DNA of 64,000 bases from Parvibaculum sp041688015 (GTDB lineage Bacteria; Pseudomonadota; Alphaproteobacteria; Parvibaculales; Parvibaculaceae): NCBI GenBank assembly GCA_041688015.1, contig JBDNIY010000017.1, positions 62,001-126,000 on the forward strand, given 5' to 3'. Below, piece by piece: positions 58,652 to 64,000 of the stretch. How positions within the stretch are numbered: the stretch's first letter is position 1; each line of letters opens with the position of its first letter. Both the position numbers and the translations under genes were made by a program. The notes under the pieces were generated by a model, which did not search any database, was not told where the DNA came from, and was given only the letters and a program-made list of their open reading frames with translations.

Positions 58652-59242
58652 TCAGTCGAAGTCCGCCGCCAGCGATGCTCTCGACGTCCCATCAATCACA
58701 GCCAGATGATTGTAGTGCTCATGGCCAATGCCGATCATCACGCGCACTTTGGGGTCACGAAATTTTGTGATCTGTCCTGCCGTGAATGGGAAATGCAGAA
58801 AATGCACTGACGAGGTTTTGCCATCGGCCTTGGTGCGTTCGATCTCGCCTTCGGGCACCACGGCCATCACCTTGTCGCCATCAAGCTCGATGTGAATTTT
58901 TGTCTCCACGCCCGTTAGGCGGCGCAGCTCGCGGTTACGGCGTATCTCATCGTCGATCTCAAACATGAGCGTCGCCACAAGTTCTGAACCATTGGGCACC
59001 AGCGGATTATAGGCCTCCAACTCATCGACCAATTGCGCCGCACCCCCTTGTTCGATGTGCAACATCTCATGCACTTGATGGAGCATGGTGGCGTAATTTT
59101 CAAAATAGAACGTGGCGTCAGGCCCAACCGCGATACGGCGCGGATGCTTCAGCTTGGTGATTTCGCTGCGGCGCTCTTTGCGCTCGCTCGCATAGGTCTC
59201 ATAGGGGAGAATGTCTGCAGGCGTAATGGCATGCGCGGCCAT
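58652..59242 (-). CDS. DUF3501-family protein
   Basis: A 196-residue protein matching DUF3501: AITPADILPYETYASERKERRSEI, FYFENYATMLHQVHEMLHIEQGG and VRVMIGIGHEHYNHLAVI. The family has no assigned function; several conserved histidines and glutamates (HEMLHIEQ, HEHYNH) could bind metal. It is the third gene of the rubrerythrin, Fe-S protein, DUF3501 run. The ATG at 59242 has GGAAGGA 8 bases upstream; the ATG two codons earlier is too close to it. Confidence 0.85.
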   Translation of the reverse strand: MAAHAITPADILPYETYASERKERRSEITKLKHPRRIAVGPDATFYFENYATMLHQVHEMLHIEQGGAAQLVDELEAYNPLVPNGSELVATLMFEIDDEIRRNRELRRLTGVETKIHIELDGDKVMAVVPEGEIERTKADGKTSSVHFLHFPFTAGQITKFRDPKVRVMIGIGHEHYNHLAVIDGTSRASLAADFD

Positions 59243-59267
59243 GGTCATATTCCTTCCAACTCAGAGC

Positions 59268-60668
59268 TCAGTCGATCAGGCGCCAGGCGCGCGCCATGAT
59301 CTCGATAGGGTGCTGCATCTGGGGCGGCGTTTTCTCGCCCATGATGTCAATTTCTTGCACCAGATGTTTGGCTGCCAGCGGGCAATCAGACGTGACATAT
59401 TTATTGCCTGTCTTGGCGACGTTCTTTGAGGCGATCTTGCCAACCTTCATCGCCACGTCGAAGGTTTCTTTCATCACGCCAAAGGTTCCTCCGTGGCCAG
59501 AACACCGCTCCACCACATCGACCTTCATCTCAGGGATCAGCCGCATCATCTCAGCTGATTTTGGGCCTATGTTTTGGGCGCGCGCGTGGCAGGCCAGATG
59601 CGCGGTGACGCCGCCCTCAACCACTTCGAGGCCCGGTGCAAGGCCTTCCTTCTTGGCAATGTCCACGACATATTCGTCGATGTCGTAGGTGGCCTTGGCG
59701 AGTTTGGCGACATTTGCATTATCAGGCAGGACGAGCGGCCATTCAAATTTGAACATCAAGCCGCACGAAGCCGTCAGCGTAATGATGTCATAGCCCTGAT
59801 CGATCAGCGCGCACATCTCGGCTGAAACTTTTTCGGCTTGCTCGGCCACTTTCGCCAGATTGCCTTGCTCCAGAAACGGCATACCGCAGCAACCGGGATA
59901 AGCAACCGTCGTCTCAACGCCATTATGCGCCAGCACCAGTCTGGCGGCTTCGCCCACTTGCGGGTTGTTGTAATTGACAAAGCAGGTGGCAAAGAGCGCC
60001 GCCTTGCGGCCCTTGGCGGGTGCCTCCTGCGCACGCGCGATGCCCGCTTTGTCCTGCGCTTTGGCGCGCATCATGAAGGTCTTGCCGTAGAATTTCGGTA
60101 GTTCAGCGCGCGCGTCAATACCGGCAATTTTTTCCAGCACCGGCCGCGTCAGCTTGTTGCGGCTCAACGAACCCCAGTTAGCCAGCGGCGCGATGGGACC
60201 AGCCAGCTTGCCATTGCGATCTGTTTTGCCCAGCTCGCTCGGCACAAAGGCAAAGCCTTGCGTCTTTGCGGCGGCGGCGCGGGAGCGCAACATCAAATGG
60301 GGGAAGTCGAGATTGAATTCATGCGGCGGCACATAGGGGCACTTCGTCATGAAGCACATGTCGCACAATGTGCAGGCATCAACGATGGGGCCAAAGTCAG
60401 CTGAGCTCACTGTGTCGAGTTCTTCGCTGGGGGCCGCGTCGATCAGATCGAATAGGCGGGGAAAACTATCGCAGAGATTGAAGCAACGGCGGCAGCCGTG
60501 GCAGATGTCGAAAACGCGGCGCATTTCCTCATCGAGTTTTTCCGTATCGTAAAAATCAGGGTCTTGCCATGCAATAGGATGACGTGTCGGTGCGCCGGTG
60601 CTGCCTTCTTTCAACTCTCTCTCCCCAATTTCATTGTTTAAAGGTGATAAGGGGAGACGGTTTCCCAT
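59268..60668 (-). CDS. heterodisulfide-reductase-related Fe-S protein (GlcF/HdrD-like)
   Basis: A 466-residue protein with two cysteine clusters for [4Fe-4S] centres (residues 56, 59, 62, 66 in ICHGCRRCFNLCDSFP and 99, 102, 105, 110 in ACTLCDMCFMTKCPYVPP). Two CCG-type domains follow; the first has YPGCCGMPFLEQG, the second RCSGHGGTFGVMKE with the double cysteine replaced. This is the GlpC/GlcF/HdrD architecture, which passes electrons between quinone or thiol partners and a flavoenzyme; no flavin partner is adjacent. The M1 start has poor spacing; a TTG at codon 19 behind GGGGAGAG is an alternative. It sits between rubrerythrin and DUF3501. Confidence 0.88.
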   Translation of the reverse strand: MGNRLPLSPLNNEIGERELKEGSTGAPTRHPIAWQDPDFYDTEKLDEEMRRVFDICHGCRRCFNLCDSFPRLFDLIDAAPSEELDTVSSADFGPIVDACTLCDMCFMTKCPYVPPHEFNLDFPHLMLRSRAAAAKTQGFAFVPSELGKTDRNGKLAGPIAPLANWGSLSRNKLTRPVLEKIAGIDARAELPKFYGKTFMMRAKAQDKAGIARAQEAPAKGRKAALFATCFVNYNNPQVGEAARLVLAHNGVETTVAYPGCCGMPFLEQGNLAKVAEQAEKVSAEMCALIDQGYDIITLTASCGLMFKFEWPLVLPDNANVAKLAKATYDIDEYVVDIAKKEGLAPGLEVVEGGVTAHLACHARAQNIGPKSAEMMRLIPEMKVDVVERCSGHGGTFGVMKETFDVAMKVGKIASKNVAKTGNKYVTSDCPLAAKHLVQEIDIMGEKTPPQMQHPIEIMARAWRLID

Positions 60669-60693
60669 CTCCCCTCATCTACAATTCTTGTGA

Positions 60694-61116
60694 TTAGCCG
60701 TTCAGGCTGTCGAGCGCCTTTTGGAAACGACCGGCGTGGCTTTTTTCGGCCTTGGCGAGCGTTTCAAACCATTCGGCGATTTCATCAAAGCCTTCGTCAC
60801 GCGCGGTGCGCGCCATGCCCGGATACATGTCGGTGTATTCGTGGGTTTCGCCAGCAATGGCGGCTTTGAGGTTCAAGTCGGTGGCACCGATGGGCTCGCC
60901 CGTGGCCGGGTCGCCCACCTCTTCCAAGAATTCAAGATGACCGTGCGCATGGCCCGTTTCACCTTCGGCGGTGGAGCGGAACACGGCGGCAACGTCGTTA
61001 TAGCCTTCGACGTCGGCCTTCTGCGCGAAATAGAGGTAACGGCGGTTGGCTTGGCTTTCACCCGAAAAGGCTTCTTTCAGATTCTCAACGGTTTTGGATT
61101 TTACGAGCGATGGCAT
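60694..61116 (-). CDS. rubrerythrin (rubredoxin-less)
   Basis: A 140-residue diiron peroxidase-type protein. Ligand motifs come in the usual order: AFSGESQANRRYLYFA, TAEGETGHAHGHLEFL, AIAGETHEYTDMYPGMA and KAEKSHAGRFQKAL. The C-terminal rubredoxin (two CxxC) is missing, so it needs an external electron donor; the Fe-S protein downstream is a candidate. The ATG has AGGAG 8 bases upstream. The promoter carries an ICE box, so Irr is likely to control it. Confidence 0.93.
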   Translation of the reverse strand: MPSLVKSKTVENLKEAFSGESQANRRYLYFAQKADVEGYNDVAAVFRSTAEGETGHAHGHLEFLEEVGDPATGEPIGATDLNLKAAIAGETHEYTDMYPGMARTARDEGFDEIAEWFETLAKAEKSHAGRFQKALDSLNG

Positions 61117-61149
61117 GATTGGAACTCCTCATCCTGTCTGCGCTGGTCT

Positions 61150-61230
61150 AAGGCCCGGTCTCTGGGCCTTGGCCGTCGCGTTGAAATGGTCGGCTGGCGG
61201 AAACATCCAGCTTCCGCTCGGGCCGAGCGG
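61150..61230 (-). other. two perfect hairpins in the rubrerythrin leader
   Basis: CCGCTCGG-G-CCGAGCGG (61214-61230) lies at the predicted transcript 5' end, and AAGGCCC-GGTCTCT-GGGCCTT (61150-61170) closer to the start codon. They may stabilise the mRNA or regulate translation. Confidence 0.4.
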
Positions 61231-61238
61231 TTAACCAA

Positions 61239-61268
61239 ATTATACAGCTTTGCCATGTGTTTGGTCAA
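61239..61268 (-). promoter_or_regulatory. promoter of the rubrerythrin operon
   Basis: On the minus strand TTGACC and TATAAT are separated by 18 bases (plus-strand 61263-61268 and 61239-61244). The -10 box is perfect. The transcript would start near 61232. Confidence 0.75.
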
Positions 61269-61272
61269 CACA

Positions 61273-61287
61273 TTAGAATTGTTCTAA
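61273..61287. promoter_or_regulatory. ICE box (Irr site)
   Basis: TTAGAA-TTG-TTCTAA is a perfect 6-3-6 inverted repeat matching the iron control element bound by Irr. It lies four bases upstream of the -35 box of the rubrerythrin promoter. Confidence 0.85.
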
Positions 61288-61364
61288 CTAAGAGTGAATT
61301 GCAACTGGCAGCGTCTTTGAACGCCCTACAAAGCGCTCAGGCACCCCGCGCAGATCCGGTAAGA

Positions 61365-61814
61365 TCAGGACCGTAGGTCGCCTTGCAAACGCACGATCAC
61401 ATCAACGCGGGCAATGCCGGTGCCTTCGGGCGCATCGGGCAAGCCGGAAATGGCGATCTTGTCGCCGTCGATGTCCATCAGCTTGCCAGAGTTTTCGACG
61501 AAGAAATGATGGTGATCGGAAGTATTTGTGTCGAAATAAGTGCGCGCACTATCGACCACCACTTCACGCAGCAACTGCACGTCGGTGAATTGGTGCAAAG
61601 TGTTGTAAACCGTGGCCAGAGAGACGCTGACGCCGGCCTTCTGGGCCTCTTCGTGCAGGGCTTCTGCGGTCACATGACGGTCGCCACCATCAAACAACAG
61701 GCGTCCCAGCGCCAAGCGCTGACGCGTCGGGCGCAGGCCTGCAGCTCGCAGCCGCGTCAATGTCTGGGCAAAGGGCCGATCCTGATCCAACGCATTAGTC
61801 CTTTCGCGGGGCAC
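61365..61814 (-). CDS. irr: iron response regulator Irr (Fur family)
   Basis: A 149-residue Fur-fold regulator: winged helix LRAAGLRPTRQRLALGRLLF and VSLATVYNTLHQFTDVQLL, then the Irr-typical TYFDTNTSDHHHFFVEN with a histidine triplet. It contains no cysteine, so it lacks both PerR/Fur structural zinc sites and the N-terminal heme regulatory motif of Bradyrhizobium Irr; it resembles the rhizobial form without that motif. Irr senses heme status and acts at ICE boxes, one of which is in the next promoter. The start is GTG at 61814, with a weak ribosome site. Confidence 0.92.
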   Translation of the reverse strand: MPRERTNALDQDRPFAQTLTRLRAAGLRPTRQRLALGRLLFDGGDRHVTAEALHEEAQKAGVSVSLATVYNTLHQFTDVQLLREVVVDSARTYFDTNTSDHHHFFVENSGKLMDIDGDKIAISGLPDAPEGTGIARVDVIVRLQGDLRS

Positions 61815-61865
61815 GCCTCATGGGGCCATGCGCAATGGTAGTTTTGAACGATTACAATCTTCAAC

Positions 61866-61892
61866 ATGGTATATTACCCATACCATTGTCAA
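61866..61892 (-). promoter_or_regulatory. irr promoter with overlapping inverted repeat
   Basis: A perfect TTGACA (-35; plus-strand 61887-61892) abuts ATGGTAT-ATTACCC-ATACCAT (61866-61886), a perfect 7-7-7 inverted repeat over the spacer and probable -10. This suggests control of irr by a dimeric regulator, possibly itself. Confidence 0.55.
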
Positions 61893-62161
61893 GGTATCTC
61901 TATCGGCGCAGGCAGCGCAACAGGCCACTAGTGGTTCAATATTATGGATATCTTTAGTTTTTGAACAAGGCTGAGCGCGCCTTTGCCGGCCTGATGCGCA
62001 AAGGCGGGCAATGACAAGCTAGTTTCCGCGCAAGCGCCAATATGTTAGGAAGCGCACAAGAGAAAATAAGCGGATGGGGCCTTGGCTCGCATCTATCAAA
62101 CAAGATAAGCCTGCCGCCTGCCCCATCGGGGTCTGGCGCAAGGGCGAGTGAGCGGACGGGA
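61893..62161. other. irr-fabA intergenic region
   Basis: No gene is supported. It contains a perfect CCACTAGTGG palindrome (61925-61934) and distant arms GTTCAA (61934-61939) and TTGAAC (61961-61966), which may belong to fabA control. No clear promoter for fabA was recognised. Confidence 0.4.
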
Positions 62162-62680
62162 ATGGCGGAGCAGAAACCGAGTTACTCGTATGAAGAGCTT
62201 TTAGAGTGCAGCCACGGCCGCATGTTCGGCCCCGGCAATGCGCAATTGCCGTTGCCCCCCATGCTGATGATCGACCGGATCACGCATATCTCGGAGACGG
62301 GCGGCGAGCACGGCAAGGGCGAGATCAAGGCTGAATACGACATTCATGCCGACCGCTGGTTCTTTCTCTGCCATTTTGAAGGCGACCCCGTCATGCCGGG
62401 TTGCTTGGGCCTCGATGGCGCTTGGCAGTTGCTTGGCTTCTTCCTTGGCTGGATCGGTGGCAAGGGCAAGGGCCGCGCCGTCGGTGTCGGCGAAGTGAAG
62501 TTTTCGGCCATGGTGACGCCTGCCAACAAGAAGATCACCTACAACATCCAATTGAAGCGCGTCGTCAATCGTCGCCTCGTCGTTGGCGTTGCCGATTGCA
62601 CCATTTGGGCAGACGACGAACTGGCCTATACAATCACCGACATGAAAGTCGGGCTCCAGGCGGCGGCCCAGCCTGCGTGA
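62162..62680 (+). CDS. fabA: 3-hydroxydecanoyl-ACP dehydratase
   Basis: Dehydratase/isomerase of unsaturated fatty acid synthesis, 172 residues from the ATG at 62162. The start SYSYEELLECSHGRMFGPGNAQLP, the catalytic histidine in FFLCHFEGDPVMPGCLGLDGAWQLLGFFLG (in parts) and VKFSAMVTPANKKI are family signatures. The frame is open 40 residues upstream but unconserved. It precedes fabB by 64 bases on the same strand, the standard FabA-FabB pair. Confidence 0.96.
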   Translation: MAEQKPSYSYEELLECSHGRMFGPGNAQLPLPPMLMIDRITHISETGGEHGKGEIKAEYDIHADRWFFLCHFEGDPVMPGCLGLDGAWQLLGFFLGWIGGKGKGRAVGVGEVKFSAMVTPANKKITYNIQLKRVVNRRLVVGVADCTIWADDELAYTITDMKVGLQAAAQPA

Positions 62681-62744
62681 AGATAGGTATGGTTTTTAGA
62701 ATAGGCGTGGATTTTTGCAACACACTAAGAATGATGAGGCAACC

Positions 62745-63974
62745 ATGAGGCGAGTGGTCGTGACCGGTATGGGGATCGTCTCCTCAATCGGCAACAATGC
62801 GCAGGAAGTTGAAGCGAGCTTGCGCGAAGGCAAATCTGGCATCGTCAAAGCGGATGTCTATGCCGAGATGGGCTTTCGCAGCCAAGTACATGGCAGCCTG
62901 AAGATCGATCTTAATGAAGCCGTTGATCGCCGGGCGCGCCGTTTCATGGGTGACGGCGCGGCCTATGCCGCCGTCGCTATGCAACAGGCGATCACGGATG
63001 CGGGCCTCACTGATGATCTCGTCTCGAACCCGCGCACCGGGCTGATTGTCGGCTCGGGCGGTCCTTCGACCAAAGCGATTGTGGCCGCCGCCGACATGGC
63101 GCGCAGCGAACCCGTCAAAGGCCCCAAGAAGGTCGGCCCCTTTGCCGTGCCCAAAGCCATGTCGTCCACTTGTTCAGCAAACCTTTCGACATGGTTCAAG
63201 ACCAAGGGCGTCAATTATTCCATCAGCTCGGCTTGCTCGACGTCTGCCAATTGCATCGGCAATGCCGCTGAGATGATCCAATGGGGCAAGCAAGACATCA
63301 TGTTTGCCGGTGGCGGCGAAGAACTCGACTGGACGCTGTCTGTCCTGTTCGACGCCATGGGCGCGATGTCAGCCAAGCGCAATGACACGCCCGACAAGGC
63401 CAGCCGCGCCTATGACATTGACCGCGACGGTTTCGTCATCTCCGGCGGCGGCGGTATTTTGGTGCTTGAAGAACTCGAACACGCCAAGGCACGCGGCGCC
63501 AAAATCTATGCCGAAATCGTCGGCTATGGCGCAACCGCTGACGGGGCCGACATGGTGGCCCCTTCGGGCGAGGGTGCTGTGCGCTGCATGCAGATGGCGC
63601 TGCAAAACCTCAAAGGCCAGACGGTTGATTATATCAACCCCCATGCCACCTCGACGCCAGTGGGCGACATCCCCGAAATCAAGGCGATCCTTGAAGTGTT
63701 CGGCGCAAAAACACCTGCGATCAGCGCCACCAAATCGCTGACCGGCCACGCCCAAGGCGCGGCAGGTGTGCATGAATCGATCTATACGATTTTGATGATG
63801 CAGGGCGGCTTCATTGCAGCCTCCGCCAATATCGATGAAATCGACCCAGAAGTCGCCGCTGCCAATATCGTGCGTGAGCGGATCGATGGGGCTACTATCA
63901 ATCTGGCGCTCTCCAACAGCTTCGGCTTTGGCGGCACCAACGCTACATTAGCTTTTCAGCGCTATAACGGCTGA
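62745..63974 (+). CDS. fabB: 3-oxoacyl-ACP synthase I
   Basis: Condensing enzyme for unsaturated fatty acid synthesis. N-terminal MRRVVVTGMGIVSSIGNN; the active-site cysteine is in SISSACSTSANCIGNA; the two histidines lie in NPHATSTPVGD and LTGHAQGAAGVHE; GFGGTNATLAF is the C-terminal loop. Length, 409 residues, is normal. Start at 62745 with GAGG upstream. It forms an operon with fabA. Confidence 0.96.
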   Translation: MRRVVVTGMGIVSSIGNNAQEVEASLREGKSGIVKADVYAEMGFRSQVHGSLKIDLNEAVDRRARRFMGDGAAYAAVAMQQAITDAGLTDDLVSNPRTGLIVGSGGPSTKAIVAAADMARSEPVKGPKKVGPFAVPKAMSSTCSANLSTWFKTKGVNYSISSACSTSANCIGNAAEMIQWGKQDIMFAGGGEELDWTLSVLFDAMGAMSAKRNDTPDKASRAYDIDRDGFVISGGGGILVLEELEHAKARGAKIYAEIVGYGATADGADMVAPSGEGAVRCMQMALQNLKGQTVDYINPHATSTPVGDIPEIKAILEVFGAKTPAISATKSLTGHAQGAAGVHESIYTILMMQGGFIAASANIDEIDPEVAAANIVRERIDGATINLALSNSFGFGGTNATLAFQRYNG

Positions 63975-63990
63975 AGCTTCAAAGTCAAAA

Positions 63991-64000
63991 ATGGCGGTCG
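63991..64000 (+). CDS. possible start of the next gene (fabI position)
   Basis: An ATG 17 bases after the fabB stop opens M-A-V before the window ends. In many alphaproteobacteria fabI follows fabA-fabB, so this may be its start. Only three codons are visible. Confidence 0.3.

Overview
The window reads as a stretch of an alphaproteobacterial chromosome, probably Hyphomicrobiales or a Parvibaculum-like lineage. The evidence is the gene set and its order: the dnaA/dnaN/recF/gyrB replication block with rpsT, mutM, ubiE, ubiB, coaBC and dut beside it, a RegB/RegA redox two-component pair, an Irr-type Fur-family regulator with an ICE box, MmcB, an orphan ParA with a SPOR protein, and a fabA-fabB pair. 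No rRNA, CRISPR array, prophage or intact insertion sequence is visible. One tRNA (Arg-CCG) is present.

Layout. 0-1.2 kb: the small hemin-uptake protein gene hemP with a Fur-like box and possibly the start of a receptor gene, then tRNA-Arg and a SnoaL/limonene-epoxide-hydrolase-like gene. 1.3-4.3 kb: a phosphate-type porin behind a Pho-box-like array, and a Spinster-like MFS carrier. 4.5-6.8 kb: alkylation repair (Ada/AlkA fusion plus ogt). 6.7-13.2 kb: biotin synthesis split over three units (qor-bioF-bioD, bioB, bioA) around a GIY-YIG gene pair. 13.4-15.1 kb: ParA and SPOR. 15.1-21.7 kb: a frameshifted membrane-protein gene, a HAD hydrolase, a cytochrome P450, an RND/MMPL exporter and a divergent diiron ferritin-like protein. 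21.8-24 kb: a kinase, mmcB and a HigB-HigA toxin-antitoxin fused in one frame. 24-31 kb: regBA, an MBL-fold hydrolase, an ankyrin protein, Sco, and leuA behind a long structured leader. 31-45 kb: a SprT-like peptidase, PBP1A, gyrB, a ClpP paralogue, recF, dnaN, dnaA, a rhodanese and rpsT. 44-53.5 kb: enoyl-CoA hydratase, mutM, ubiE, ubiB, coaBC, dut, an Rrf2 regulator, cysK and an SBF-like transporter. 53.5-58.6 kb: an HxlR regulator, methyltransferase, MoeB-like protein, RidA-like protein, 2-hydroxyacid dehydrogenase and SH3 protein. 58.6-64 kb: DUF3501, an Fe-S CCG protein, rubrerythrin and irr, then fabA-fabB.

How the genes fit together. Most of the window is housekeeping (replication, cell wall, quinone, CoA, fatty acid, biotin, leucine and cysteine synthesis). 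Iron and redox control recurs: hemP with a Fur-like box, RegBA, Sco, and an Irr-adjacent operon whose promoter carries a perfect ICE box. The most unusual items are that operon (rubrerythrin, twin-cluster Fe-S protein, DUF3501), the HigBA fusion that one missing base would explain, and the approximately 250-nt leuA leader. The window also holds three copies of a dispersed palindromic repeat, tandem repeats at the dnaN 3' end and in front of a dehydrogenase gene, and a second probable single-base frameshift at 15.4 kb. Two single-base frameshifts in one window mean assembly error has to be considered for both.
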